Assembly: GCA_016218725.1 (NCBI GenBank)
Contig: JACRDB010000169.1
Location: 62,001 to 126,000, forward strand
From: Deltaproteobacteria bacterium
GTDB lineage: Bacteria; Myxococcota_A; Polyangia; Polyangiales; Ga0077539
Length of the DNA: 64,000 bases
Direction: 5' to 3'
The notes below the pieces were generated by a model. That model was not told the origin of the DNA and made no database searches. It saw nothing but the letters and a program-made list of their open reading frames with translations. Below are positions 34,832-44,375 of this stretch, in pieces. Both the position numbers and the translations under genes were made by a program. How positions within the stretch are numbered: the stretch's first letter is position 1; each line of letters begins with the position of its first letter.

Positions 34832-37800
34832 CTACTCCAGGCGCAGGGTGCCGCCGGGCTGGAAGATGTAGCTCGACCCGCCGGAGCACACGGTGGTGGT
34901 GGCCTGGATGCGCGCCACGAAGCTCCCGGCGGCCACCGCCGGGAAGGTGATGGTGAGGGAGATCGCGCGGTCGCGGACGCCGGAGCCGCCGGTGATGCCG
35001 AAGCTCCCGGCGCGGACGCCGTTGAAGAGCACGTCCCAGGACAGGGGCTGCCCGACGGCGCAGCCGGCGGTGAAGTCCCTGATGGTGAAGGTGAGGGTCG
35101 CGCGGGAGAAGGGCGCGCCGCGGGAGAAGGTCTCCTCGACGAAGTCCCCGGACTGGTACTGGTACCCGCTGGCGCCGGTGCCGACGGTGCCGCGCACGGT
35201 GGGCCCGCCCAGCGCCGACCCCGACGAGGGGAAGGTGTGCGTGGTGGGCACCACCGGTGTGGTGCTCCAGGTGGCCGGGCAGAAGCCCGCGGTCTCGCCC
35301 GAGGACGTGCCGAAGCCGCCGCTGTACTCGTGGTGGAAGTACCAGCGGTTCCTGTGCGGCGAGAAGGTGAGCGAGCACATGTCCGACAGGTTCGTGAAGG
35401 TGCCGAGGGTCACGGTGGTGCCGGTGCTCACCTGGTAGCGGGTGATGGTGGTGCTGCTCGTGGCATACACCGCGTAGAACTGCCCGCCGAAGCGTTCGGC
35501 GATGCCCCAGTAGCCGTAGTTCTCGCAGGAGGTGTGCGCGGGCACGGCGGCCTCGCGGAGGCCCTCGACGCGCCCCGTGGCCGGGTCGATGGCCACCCAG
35601 CGGGAGGGGGCCCCGGTGGAGGCGTTGCCGGTGTGCAGCAGGAGCGCGCCGTAGCCCGCGAAGAGCCCGGCGTTCTGGTTGATGATCACCGGCGCCGAGA
35701 GCCGGATCCGCCCTGGGAGCACCGAGCCCGACACCCCGTCCACCACGCCGAGCTGGGACACGGTGAAGGGCACCGAGAGGAAGGTCCCCACGGGCTGCGC
35801 GCCCGCGTCATTGAGGAGCACGTAGAGCGCGCCGGTGGCGAGGTCCCCGAGGACGCCGTCGAGCTGGCCGGCGGTGGCGACGCCGCCGGACATGTTCTCC
35901 GCGCTCCAGCGCCCGAAGTTGCCGTCGGCGTTGTAGAACAGGTGCTCGCCGGACAGCCCGATGCCGCCGCGGTCATCGCCGGTGAGGCCCCCGTGGTCGG
36001 TGATGGTGCAGCCGGTGGCCCCGAGGGACACCACCCCAAAGGCGCGCTCCGCGGGCTGGTCCCAGGCGGCGGGGCAGAAGCCCACGGTCTCGCCGCCGGG
36101 GGAGCCCCCGAACTGGCTGTTGTACTCGTGGTGGAAGTACCAGCGGTTTCTCTGCGGCGAGAAGGTGATGGAGCACATGTCCGACAGGTTCGTGAAGGAC
36201 CCGATGGGCGTCACGGTGCCGTCGGCGACCCTCCGGCGGACGATGGTGGTGCTGTTCTGCACGTAGATCGTGTAGAGGTCCCCGCCGTAGTACTCCGCGA
36301 TGCCCCAGTACGCCCACGATTCGCACGAGGAGTGCGCGGGCTGGGCGCTGGCCAGGAGCGGGGTGACCACCCCCGACGGGAGGTTGACGTTGTACCACCG
36401 GCCCTCGCCCACGCCGCCGCCGGAGTGGAGCACGAAGCGGCGGTAGCCCGCGAAGATGCCCGTGCCGTTGCGCAGCACGATGGGCGTGGAGAGCGCCACC
36501 CTCACGGCGGTCAGGGCGCCGGTGTTCGGGTCCAGCACGCCGAGCTGGGTCACCGTGAAGGGGAAGCTCGACCCCACGTCTACGGCGACGCCTGCGCTGT
36601 TCAAGAGGGCGTACACCGTGGCGTCCGCCAGGTCGTTGACCACGCCGTCGAACTGGGCGCCGACGGTGGCCGGGTCCCCGAGGTCCCCGGCGCGGAAGCT
36701 CCCGCTGCGGTTGCCGTCGGCGCTGTAGAACACGCGCTGCGGGCTCACGGCGATGCCGCCGCGGTCGTCGCCCGTGACCGACACGTGGTCAAAGACCGAG
36801 CAGCCCGCGTTCCCGAGGGCCGTCACCCGGAAGTCCGGCCCGCCGACGGCGCGGCATGCGCTCAGCGTGCAGACCTCTCCCGCCGCGCAGGCGCCCCCGC
36901 AGCGGCCGCAGTTGGCGTTGTCCGTGCGCGAGTCCACGCAGGCCGCGCCGCAGGCGATCAAACCCGAGGGGCAGCTCGTGGCGCAGCTCCCGCCGGAGCA
37001 GCTCCCGGTGCCGCCGCCCGGGGCCACGCAGGCGTTCATGCAGCGCCCGCAGTGCGTGGTGGAGCTGTTGGTATCCGTCTCGCAGCCGTTGGCGGCCATG
37101 CCGTCGCAGTTGCCGAAGCCCGCGTTACAGGCCCCCAGGGCGCACCCACCCATCGCGCAGGTGGCCGCCGCGTTCGCGAAGGCGCAGCGGTTCGTGCACC
37201 GCCCGCAGTGGGCGACGCTGGCGGCGAGCTCGACCTCGCAGCCGTTGCCCGCCATGCCGTCGCAGTCCGCGAAGCCGGCGTTGCACTCGAACCCGCAGGC
37301 GCCCGCGGCGCAGGTGGCCCGGGCGTTCGCCGGCGCCGCGCAAGCCGTGGCGCAGCTCCCGCAGGCCGTCGGGTCCGTCTGGGTGTTGGCGCAGCGGGCC
37401 ATCGCGCCGCTGCCGCAGACGGTCATCGGCGCCGTGCAGCGCAGCTCGCAGCGGCCCATGTTGCACATCTGCCCCATGGGGCATGCCGTCCCGCACGCGC
37501 CGCAGTGCATCGCGGAGCCGTTGAGGTCCGCCTCGCAGCCGTTGGCGGCCATGCCGTCGCAGTTGCCAAAGCCCGCGGCGCACGCCCCGAGGGCGCAGGC
37601 CCCCATCGCGCAGGTGGCCGCGGCGTTGGCGAAGCTGCAGCGCATCCCGCACATGCCGCAGTTCATGGCGTCCGTGGCCGAGGCCGACTCGCAGCCGTTG
37701 GCCGCGTCCATGTCGCAGTTGTTGAAGCCCGCCGCGCAGGTGAGCGTGCAGCGCCCGCCCATGCACGCCGGGGTGCCGTTGGTCCCGCCCAGGCACCGGT

Positions 37801-38179
37801 TGTCGCAGCGCCCGCAGTGCATCAGCGAGGTCATGGGCGTCACGCACTCGGCGCCGCAGAGCATCTCCGTGGGCAGGCAGGACGGGCCCGTGTCCCCGGG
37901 GGCGGTGTCCGCCACCGGTGTGTCCGCGGGCGCCGTGTCCGTGGCCGTGGTGTCCTCGGGCGGGGCCGTGTCACCCACCGCGGTGTCGGGCGCTGTGGAG
38001 TCCTGTACGGCGGTGTCGGGCGTCGTGGTGTCCGCTGCGCCGGTGTCGCCCGCCCCGGAGTCCACCGGGGTGCTGTCCCCTCCGGCGTCCGTGGGGTCCG
38101 GGGGGAGCGAGCTCGTACCGCCCGCGCAAGCCCCGAGCGCCGCCCCGAGTATTGCTGCCAGCCAACCCTGTCGTAGCAT
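34832..38179 (-). CDS. Giant lipoprotein with Cys-rich tandem repeats and duplicated C-terminal halves
   Basis: 1115 aa from ATG 38179 with AGGAGG upstream. Lipobox GAC at Cys18, an Asp/Thr/Pro linker (20-105), then seven Cys-rich units of about 45 residues (108-447) around the motif (H/N)CG-C---C and F-NCDG-AANGCE. Next, two paralogous blocks of about 290 residues (about 448-745 and 746-1035), both with GDDRGGI, FTVTQLGV, CE--YWGIAE and FTNLSDMCS-TFSP. A final beta domain follows (to 1115). Secreted and surface-bound; may be an adhesin or polymer-binding protein. It ends 2 bp from sthA and is convergent with it. Confidence 0.85.
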   Translation of the reverse strand: MLRQGWLAAILGAALGACAGGTSSLPPDPTDAGGDSTPVDSGAGDTGAADTTTPDTAVQDSTAPDTAVGDTAPPEDTTATDTAPADTPVADTAPGDTGPSCLPTEMLCGAECVTPMTSLMHCGRCDNRCLGGTNGTPACMGGRCTLTCAAGFNNCDMDAANGCESASATDAMNCGMCGMRCSFANAAATCAMGACALGACAAGFGNCDGMAANGCEADLNGSAMHCGACGTACPMGQMCNMGRCELRCTAPMTVCGSGAMARCANTQTDPTACGSCATACAAPANARATCAAGACGFECNAGFADCDGMAGNGCEVELAASVAHCGRCTNRCAFANAAATCAMGGCALGACNAGFGNCDGMAANGCETDTNSSTTHCGRCMNACVAPGGGTGSCSGGSCATSCPSGLIACGAACVDSRTDNANCGRCGGACAAGEVCTLSACRAVGGPDFRVTALGNAGCSVFDHVSVTGDDRGGIAVSPQRVFYSADGNRSGSFRAGDLGDPATVGAQFDGVVNDLADATVYALLNSAGVAVDVGSSFPFTVTQLGVLDPNTGALTAVRVALSTPIVLRNGTGIFAGYRRFVLHSGGGVGEGRWYNVNLPSGVVTPLLASAQPAHSSCESWAYWGIAEYYGGDLYTIYVQNSTTIVRRRVADGTVTPIGSFTNLSDMCSITFSPQRNRWYFHHEYNSQFGGSPGGETVGFCPAAWDQPAERAFGVVSLGATGCTITDHGGLTGDDRGGIGLSGEHLFYNADGNFGRWSAENMSGGVATAGQLDGVLGDLATGALYVLLNDAGAQPVGTFLSVPFTVSQLGVVDGVSGSVLPGRIRLSAPVIINQNAGLFAGYGALLLHTGNASTGAPSRWVAIDPATGRVEGLREAAVPAHTSCENYGYWGIAERFGGQFYAVYATSSTTITRYQVSTGTTVTLGTFTNLSDMCSLTFSPHRNRWYFHHEYSGGFGTSSGETAGFCPATWSTTPVVPTTHTFPSSGSALGGPTVRGTVGTGASGYQYQSGDFVEETFSRGAPFSRATLTFTIRDFTAGCAVGQPLSWDVLFNGVRAGSFGITGGSGVRDRAISLTITFPAVAAGSFVARIQATTTVCSGGSSYIFQPGGTLRLE

Positions 38180-38262
38180 GAAGTGCCTCCTGTGCGCGCC
38201 CTCCCGGGCGGCAATCGGGCGGCAGGGTAGGCACATTGCCCCGCGGGGCGCAAGCCGCGGGC

Positions 38263-39132
38263 CTACCGCAGGGGCGGGCACTCCATCCCGAGGGGCGGGT
38301 CGGGGTTGCAGTAGATGAAGCCTCCGCCGCGGGTGACCGTGACCAGCACGATGGTGTCCGCCCGCACCGCCGCGTCGAGGGTGGCCCACACCCGGGCGAC
38401 GGCGTCCGCGGCGGCGTCGTCCACGGCGAAGACGTGCAGGATCTGCTTGACCCAGCGGTGCTCCGGGAGCACCCGCTGGGAGCTGCGCACGATGCCCTGG
38501 AGCTTGCGCACCAGGAGGTCCCGCACGTCCGCGTCGGTGAGCGCCATGGGCGCGGGCCGGTAGGCGCGGGTGACGCTCACCCCGACGCGCTCGCCGCCGA
38601 TGGAGACAAGGATGTCCGTGATGGAGTTGGCCCCGGAGTCGTCCGGCGGGGCGTAGCGCACCTCGGTCTCCGTGGCCACCAGGGCCGCGGCCTCGCAGCG
38701 GAAGAGGAGCTCGAAGCTCAGCACCTCGCTCTCGGTGGAGCTCCCCCCGGCGTTGTCCGTGTCAAAGATGCGCTGCCCTCCGGGCGAGAGCGCCGCGCGC
38801 TCGTAGCGCTCGCCCGCGGCGAACACCAGGCGGTTCTGCACCCGCGAGGGCTCCCGCGCGCGGAGCATCCCCCGGAGGTCCCCGCACGGCCCCGTGAGCA
38901 TGCCGAGCGTCGGCCCTCGAGGCGCGTCCGCGGCGTCCGCGGGCGGCTGGTCCGGGGCCGTGTCTGACGGGCTCGCGGTGTCCACGGCGAGGTCCAGCGC
39001 GGCGTCCGCGGAGGCCCCGTCCAGCGAGGCGTCCGGCGCCGCGGGGGGCTGGCCCGCAGGGCTCGCGCAACCCAGGAGGAGCGCCACGCACCCGAACCTC
39101 AGGCGCTCCCAGGCGGAGGTCCTGCACCTCAC
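38263..39132 (-). CDS. Lipoprotein, family unknown
   Basis: 289 aa from GTG 39132, which overlaps the stop of the upstream gene (GTGA). Lipobox LLLGC at Cys22, an Ala/Asp/Pro linker, then a 200-residue alpha/beta domain. Features include RAREPSRVQNRLVF, SEVLSFELLFRCEAA and a second half with VSVTRAYRPAPMAL. Not recognised. The operon order is hydrolase lipoprotein (39129-41696), this gene, then the giant lipoprotein 83 bp on. Confidence 0.7.
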   Translation of the reverse strand: MRCRTSAWERLRFGCVALLLGCASPAGQPPAAPDASLDGASADAALDLAVDTASPSDTAPDQPPADAADAPRGPTLGMLTGPCGDLRGMLRAREPSRVQNRLVFAAGERYERAALSPGGQRIFDTDNAGGSSTESEVLSFELLFRCEAAALVATETEVRYAPPDDSGANSITDILVSIGGERVGVSVTRAYRPAPMALTDADVRDLLVRKLQGIVRSSQRVLPEHRWVKQILHVFAVDDAAADAVARVWATLDAAVRADTIVLVTVTRGGGFIYCNPDPPLGMECPPLR

Positions 39133-41696
39133 CGCAGCACCGCCATGCCGTCCACCGCGGTGGCCAGGAACACCGCCACCCGGCGCTGGAGCTCCAGGTC
39201 CCGGAAGAGCACGAAGTGCCCGTCGTAGGCGCCGCCAGGGTCGCTCTCCAGGAGCGCCGCAGTGGTGCGCCCGGTGGTGTCCGCGTAGTTGTTCATCACC
39301 GGGAAGGGCAGGCCCATGCCGCTCGGGAAGGCCCTCATCCCGCCGGGGATCGGCCCCGCCGCGGGCACCCCGAGGCTCACCGCCACGGCCTGCATGGTCT
39401 CCACCGTGGAGTACGTGTCCCCCAGGCCGTACACCTGCACCACGGGCCTCAGCGGGACCCCCATGGGGCGGTCCGCCAGGATGGCCCTGGCATAGTTGGC
39501 CGCGTCGCTGCGCTCGAAGTACGCCTGGAAGAGGTTCAGCGCCGGGTGGTTCACCCCCACCCCGCGGTCTTGCAGCACCACCGGCACCAGGCTCGCGATG
39601 TCCACCGGCCGGCGCTTGGTGGTGAGTGACGCCCGCAGGTCCCCGCCGGTACCGGAGAACACCAGCGCGGCCAGGTCCGGCTCGTAGGCCGCCGCGGGCA
39701 GGCCCACGGTGCCGCCCTGCGAGTGCCCCAGGAAGGCCGCCCGACGGCGGTCCAGGGTCACCGTGCCCATCCCCGCGGGCGCCGGGACGCGTAGGTTCTC
39801 CAGCGCGCGCACCATGGTGAACAGGTCCGCCGACCCTTGGAGGATGTTGTCCCGCGCCGCCTCGGGGTTGGCGAAATTGAAGAACAGCACGTCCGGCGAG
39901 TCCGTCACGCCCATGCCCCGCCGAGGGCCGTGCATCACCCCGTCCCAGGTCACCGTCGCGAAGGCCCCGCTGCGCCCGCCGCCGAGATCAATCCGAGAGA
40001 GCGCCCCGGCCAGGCCCTCGGTCACCGCGCTCCGCGTGGAGCCGCCCGTGCCGTGCGCATAGAGCACCACCGGGAAGCCGTCCATGGGGGCCGGGACGTC
40101 CCTCGGGAGGGTCACCGTCACGCACACCCGCTCCGTCCCCTGGGGCATGGCCCGCCCCATGGCGTCCAGGGCCAGCTCGCCCTCGCCGGGCATGCGGTAC
40201 GGGCGCGGGCCCCGCTGGAACACCGGGAACTCCACCAGGCCCTGGTACTCATGAAAGCGCGGGTCCGGCGCGCCGATGCAACCCCGGACGTGGGCGTCCC
40301 CGGTGAGCCCGTCGTCGCAAGGGGAGCGCACGCCCATGCCACAGCGCACGAACTCCGGGGGCATCCCCGGCGGGAGGGCCCTCACGGCCTCGCGCAGCGC
40401 GGGCACCGGGGCCCTCGGGCGCTGGGTGGTGAACACCGTGGCCACCAGCACCGTCGCCGGGTCGATCATGCGCAGCTGCAAATACCGCCGGAAGGGCGCG
40501 TAGGCCGCGTGGGCCCTGGCGCTCACGGGGTCCGCGGGCGTCTCCGTGGCCAGCACCACGTTGAAGTCCGTGTCGCGCGCGACGGGGGCGCTCCCTCCGT
40601 CCACCTGCACGCCCGTGGTGAGCCACGCGGCGTAGGTGTGGCCGGGCTCCAGCGGCAACCCCGTGTCCACGAACACCGGGTTGGGGCACAGGTACGCGTT
40701 GCGGTCCGTGGTGGCGCTGAAGCGCAGCGCCGGCGTCCCCTCGCCGGTGGTCAGGTCCACCATGCGGATGGTGTCGTTCAGCCGCAGCGTGGCAAAGTTC
40801 ACCCGCCCCGAGAACCGAAACGTCACGAACTGCTGCGTGCCAAAGCCGTCCGTGCTGCGCTCCAGCGCGCGGGCGTAGCGGTCCACCAGGTCAAAGCCCA
40901 GGAGCGCGTTGCCCGGGTGCGGGAAGCCCGTAAGGTTCAGCCTCCCGGTCATCGGGTCCCGGCGCACATCGTTCGGGAAGGGCAGCCGGAAGAAGTCATG
41001 GGGCGGGGATCCGTCGGCCGTGGGGAGCTCGAAGAGTGCCTTCACCGGGCCCGGGACGGTCTCGCAGCGGTCCCCAGGCCACGGGGCCGGGAAGCCCGCC
41101 CCCATGCCGAGCGCCGGAGGTTGACAGGTGCGGGTCCGGGGCACGCACAGGAGCCCCGGCAGGCAGTCCAGCGCGTCCATGCAGGCGCCCCCCACCTCCT
41201 GGCCAACGTCCACCGGGTACCCGGTCGGGGGGGTGCCCCCGTCCCCCGAGGGCCCTCCATCTTGTACGCCGCCCGCGTCCCCGGAGGTTCCGCCGTCGCC
41301 CGAAGTGCCCCTCCCGCGGGGGATCCTGCACGAACCAAAGAGGTTCCCGGGCTCCCGTACACACACCAACCCACGTTGGCACCCCGGGGTGTCTCCGCAG
41401 GGGTCCCCGGGGCCTCCCGGTCCCGCGGGGCCGCAGGTCCCGAGGGTGCACACCAGGCTCGGGCCGCACTCCGCGGTGAGGGTGCAGGTGGCGCCCATGG
41501 AGAGGTCCCCGCGGGCCCGGCAGGCGCTCGCGGTCACGTCGCAGAAGAGGGGGAAGCGGCAGTTGGAGTTCTGCGTGCAGGACTCGTTCAGGCCCCTGGG
41601 GCGCGGGGCCCCGGCGTCGTCGGAGCCGCCGAAGAGTCCGTCCAGGCACCCCCCGAGGAGGAGCAAGGCAAGGAGCCCGTGAAGTCTCGTGCGCAT
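39129..41696 (-). CDS. Large lipoprotein with lipase-like alpha/beta hydrolase domain
   Basis: 855 aa from ATG 41696. Lipobox LLGGC, a Cys-rich N-terminal region with Gly/Thr/Asp linkers (about 20-190), then a large hydrolase portion. A His-Gly oxyanion motif appears in VVLYAHGTGGSTR and the nucleophile elbow in FLGHSQGGTVGL. An Asp/His later in the chain would complete the triad. Similar myxobacterial proteins are secreted esterases. The gene is divergent from gpsA (41752), leaving 55 bp for both promoters. Confidence 0.78.
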   Translation of the reverse strand: MRTRLHGLLALLLLGGCLDGLFGGSDDAGAPRPRGLNESCTQNSNCRFPLFCDVTASACRARGDLSMGATCTLTAECGPSLVCTLGTCGPAGPGGPGDPCGDTPGCQRGLVCVREPGNLFGSCRIPRGRGTSGDGGTSGDAGGVQDGGPSGDGGTPPTGYPVDVGQEVGGACMDALDCLPGLLCVPRTRTCQPPALGMGAGFPAPWPGDRCETVPGPVKALFELPTADGSPPHDFFRLPFPNDVRRDPMTGRLNLTGFPHPGNALLGFDLVDRYARALERSTDGFGTQQFVTFRFSGRVNFATLRLNDTIRMVDLTTGEGTPALRFSATTDRNAYLCPNPVFVDTGLPLEPGHTYAAWLTTGVQVDGGSAPVARDTDFNVVLATETPADPVSARAHAAYAPFRRYLQLRMIDPATVLVATVFTTQRPRAPVPALREAVRALPPGMPPEFVRCGMGVRSPCDDGLTGDAHVRGCIGAPDPRFHEYQGLVEFPVFQRGPRPYRMPGEGELALDAMGRAMPQGTERVCVTVTLPRDVPAPMDGFPVVLYAHGTGGSTRSAVTEGLAGALSRIDLGGGRSGAFATVTWDGVMHGPRRGMGVTDSPDVLFFNFANPEAARDNILQGSADLFTMVRALENLRVPAPAGMGTVTLDRRRAAFLGHSQGGTVGLPAAAYEPDLAALVFSGTGGDLRASLTTKRRPVDIASLVPVVLQDRGVGVNHPALNLFQAYFERSDAANYARAILADRPMGVPLRPVVQVYGLGDTYSTVETMQAVAVSLGVPAAGPIPGGMRAFPSGMGLPFPVMNNYADTTGRTTAALLESDPGGAYDGHFVLFRDLELQRRVAVFLATAVDGMAVLR

Positions 41697-41751
41697 ATCC
41701 GGGAGTGTAGTACGGGTGTATGGTCCGGTGTGCTGGAGGTTTTCGACGACC

Positions 41752-42753
41752 ATGCGCATCGCGGTGCTGGGATCGGGGAGCTGGGGCAGCGCCCTGGCCA
41801 AGGTGGTGTCCGACAAGGGCTACGACGTGCGCCTCTGGGGGCGCCGCCCGGAGCTGGCCGAGGCCATCCGCACGACGCGCGAGAACGCGGCCTTCCTCAA
41901 GGGGATACGCTTCTCGGACACGCTCTCCCCCACGGCGGACCTGTCCGAGGCCCTGGACCGCGCGGACCTGGTGCTGGTGGCGGTGCCCACCCACGGGCTC
42001 CGGGAGGTGCTGGCCCGGGCGCTCCCTTCAATCCCCCACGGGGTCCCGGTGGTGAGCGCCACCAAGGGCATCGAGCAGGGCACGCTCTTCTTCGTCGATG
42101 AGCTCCTGGCGGACGCGGTGCCCTGGACCCGGGACACCTTCGTGGCGCTCTCGGGGCCGAGCTTCGCCCGCGAGGTGGCCCTGGGCCAGCCCACGGTGGT
42201 GGTGGCCGCCAGCCGGGACCTCAAGCTCGCAAAGATCGTCCAGGACGCCTTCTGGATCGATGACCGCTTCCGGGTGTACCTCACCGATGACGTCCCCGGC
42301 GTGGAGGTGGGAGGCGCGCTCAAGAACGTCATCGCCATCGCCGCGGGGGCCTCGGACGGGCTGGGCTTTGGCCACAACGCCCGCGCGGCGCTCATCACCC
42401 GGGGCCTGGCGGAGATGGCCAAGGTGGCCAACAGGCTCGGGGGCAACCCCATGACCCTGGCGGGCCTGGCGGGCATGGGGGACCTGGTGCTCACCTGCAC
42501 CGGGGAGCTCTCCCGCAACCGCTACGTGGGCGTGGAGCTCGGCAAGGGCCGCAAGCTCGACGCCATCCTCGGGGAGATGCGCCAGGTGGCCGAGGGCGTG
42601 CGCACCGCGAAGAGCGCCTGGGACCTGTCCCAGAGGCTCGGGGTGCCGATGCCCATCGTGGAGCAGGTGTACCGCGCGCTCTACGAAGACCTGGCGCCCA
42701 TTGACGCCATGCACAACCTCATGACCCGCGAGGCGGGCCATGAGCTACACTGA
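41752..42753 (+). CDS. gpsA: Glycerol-3-phosphate dehydrogenase [NAD(P)+]
   Basis: 333 aa, start ATG 41752. Supplies sn-glycerol-3-phosphate for phospholipid synthesis. Nucleotide-binding GSGSWGSALA (7-16), the SATKGIEQG segment and the active-site region GVEVGGALKNVIAIAAGASDG are all intact. The C-terminus has RLGVPMPIVEQVYRALYE. Length is standard. Followed by a 14-bp overlap with a small unknown gene, suggesting an operon. Confidence 0.97.
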   Translation: MRIAVLGSGSWGSALAKVVSDKGYDVRLWGRRPELAEAIRTTRENAAFLKGIRFSDTLSPTADLSEALDRADLVLVAVPTHGLREVLARALPSIPHGVPVVSATKGIEQGTLFFVDELLADAVPWTRDTFVALSGPSFAREVALGQPTVVVAASRDLKLAKIVQDAFWIDDRFRVYLTDDVPGVEVGGALKNVIAIAAGASDGLGFGHNARAALITRGLAEMAKVANRLGGNPMTLAGLAGMGDLVLTCTGELSRNRYVGVELGKGRKLDAILGEMRQVAEGVRTAKSAWDLSQRLGVPMPIVEQVYRALYEDLAPIDAMHNLMTREAGHELH

Positions 42754-43039
42754 GCGGGCGATGCGCGGAAAGGCCCTCCTGGACGAGCTCTTGAAGATGG
42801 CCCGGGAGCGGGGCCTCGCGGTGCGCCGGGAGGCCATGTCCCGGGGCACCTCTGCGGGCGGCTACTGCGTGCTCAAGGGGGCCCCCACGCTCTTCGTGGA
42901 CGAGCGGGCCTCGGTGGACGCGCAGGTGGAGATCGTGGCCGGGGTCCTGCGGCGCTGGGAGTGGGCCGAGGAGGCCCTCCCGGCGGGGGTGCATGCGGTG
43001 CTCTCCCGGCGCCCCGTTGGCCGCCGGGGGAGCGCGTAG
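42740..43039 (+). CDS. Small hypothetical protein downstream of gpsA
   Basis: 99 aa if it starts at ATG 42740, overlapping the gpsA end by 14 bp. An in-frame ATG at 42761 lies after the gpsA stop and gives 92 aa; either is possible. A helix-rich N-terminal part (KALLDELLKMARERGLAVRRE) is followed by a beta-rich middle (GGYCVLKGAPTLFVDERASVD). No motif recognised. Co-transcription with gpsA and the next gene (7 bp gap) is likely. Confidence 0.65.
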   Translation: MSYTERAMRGKALLDELLKMARERGLAVRREAMSRGTSAGGYCVLKGAPTLFVDERASVDAQVEIVAGVLRRWEWAEEALPAGVHAVLSRRPVGRRGSA

Positions 43040-43045
43040 GCGCCC

Positions 43046-43618
43046 ATGCAGCCGCGCCCTGCGGCGCTCCCGGCGCTCCTGGCGGTGCTGGTGCTCGCGC
43101 CCCTCGGGGCCCTCCGGGCGGACCCCTGGCCCGCGATCGCGATCCCTGCCTCGAACGCGGCCACGCTGCGCGCCCCCGCCCCGAGGCCCCCGAGCGGGGA
43201 CGCCGACGCGCGCGCGAGGCTCCTCCACCGCGCCCTGCGCACGGGCGCCCCGGCGGACGTGGAGGCCGCCCTGGCGTTCTTCCTCCCGCGGGACCCCTTC
43301 CTGGCCATCAAGGACATGTCCGGCGCTGCGGGGTATTTCACCACGCTCACCCGGTGGTACCGCCGGGACATCGCGGAGCTGCGCCGGGCGTCTCCGTGGT
43401 TGGCCACCTCGGAGTACGAGGGCTTCCAGCTCTCGCGGGCCTGCGCCTGGATGAGCCCCGGCCGCGAGGCCAACCGGCTGCCGTACTGGTCGTGCTACCG
43501 CTCCAGGCTCCTCCTGCGCGAACTGGGGAGGGCGACCCCGAGGGCGCTGGAGGTGCACGTGATGATCCACTGGGGGGACCAGTGGTTCGTCACGCACCTG
43601 GGCGCTCTGCGGCGGTAG
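43046..43618 (+). CDS. Secreted hypothetical protein
   Basis: 190 aa. Signal peptide (1-25, cleavage near ALRA). Mature part has alternating Ala-rich helices, a central FTTLTRWYRRDI segment and two Cys (ACAW, SCYR) that could pair, ending in a Trp/His-rich beta segment. Family not recognised. Last gene of the gpsA run, converging on the next gene with a 9-bp gap containing a GTAGG/CCTAC inverted repeat. Confidence 0.6.
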   Translation: MQPRPAALPALLAVLVLAPLGALRADPWPAIAIPASNAATLRAPAPRPPSGDADARARLLHRALRTGAPADVEAALAFFLPRDPFLAIKDMSGAAGYFTTLTRWYRRDIAELRRASPWLATSEYEGFQLSRACAWMSPGREANRLPYWSCYRSRLLLRELGRATPRALEVHVMIHWGDQWFVTHLGALRR

Positions 43619-43627
43619 GGTAGAGAC

Positions 43628-44359
43628 CTACATCTCCGTGGGGATGTCCAGCGTGACGCGGGTGGTGGCGCCGGAGCGCACCTCCGCGGCGGTGCTGGCG
43701 GAGCCCTGGCGGCGGCCGCCCATGTTGAAGAGCTCGCCCTCGACGGAGAAGGTGCCCGACTGCAGGTCGTTGAAGGTGTAGCGCCCGGAGCCACAACGGA
43801 TATCCATGGGCATGCCGAAGCTGGCCTGGATGGGGTTCCCGAGGCCCACGCTCAGCCGGATGCCATACCCCATGATGCGCATGCACTCCGCCGAGGCGGG
43901 CATGCCGTTGAGCTGCCAGTTGACCTGGAGGGCCCCCGGCGGCGCGAAGGGCAGCGTGACCTCGGCGGTCCCCCCGGAGGGGATCACCACCAGGGCCGTG
44001 TACCGGAAGACCTCCGCGTCCATGGGAGACAGGAGGCGCCCGGTGACCGTGCCCTGGAGGGCGGCCTCCATGTCCCGGCGGAACTCCAGGTCCGTGCAGG
44101 GCACGGTCTCCGTGCTGCCGAAGCCAAAGCGGATGTTCACCCGGTTGGCGCCCACCGCGGCGCAGCCCTCGGACGGGGGCATGCCGTTGATGGTCCAGCG
44201 CACCACCAGGGCCCCAGCGCCCACGAAGGCGTCCTGGGGTCCGGAGTCCACCAGCGAGGTGTCCAGCGGGACGCTGGAGTCCACCGGCGGCGGGGGCGGG
44301 GGACTGGTCCCGCAACCCAGGGCGACGAGCGCGGGCACCAGGGCGATCGAGCGGCGCAT
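43628..44359 (-). CDS. Lipoprotein with two similar beta domains
   Basis: 243 aa from ATG 44359. Lipobox LVALGC (Cys16), Pro linker, then two related halves with the pattern V-W-INGMPPS-GCA--GANRVNI and V-WQLNGMPAS-ECMRIMGYGIRL, each ending in a short RY/FS segment. The two halves look like a duplication of a domain of about 100 aa. Function unknown. It starts 16 bp after the stop of the upstream repeat protein and belongs to the hisS operon. Confidence 0.75.
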   Translation of the reverse strand: MRRSIALVPALVALGCGTSPPPPPPVDSSVPLDTSLVDSGPQDAFVGAGALVVRWTINGMPPSEGCAAVGANRVNIRFGFGSTETVPCTDLEFRRDMEAALQGTVTGRLLSPMDAEVFRYTALVVIPSGGTAEVTLPFAPPGALQVNWQLNGMPASAECMRIMGYGIRLSVGLGNPIQASFGMPMDIRCGSGRYTFNDLQSGTFSVEGELFNMGGRRQGSASTAAEVRSGATTRVTLDIPTEM

Positions 44360-44375
44360 CACCCCAGGGACCTTA

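Noticed and set aside
34748..38176. Long plus-strand frame over the giant lipoprotein
   Set aside because: Low-complexity Gly/Arg/Val product with no motif; the minus-strand frame has a lipobox, Cys repeats and an RBS.
43618..43636. Bidirectional terminator GTAGG...CCTAC
   Set aside because: Only a 5-bp stem with no T tract; mentioned in the neighbouring gene but not called.
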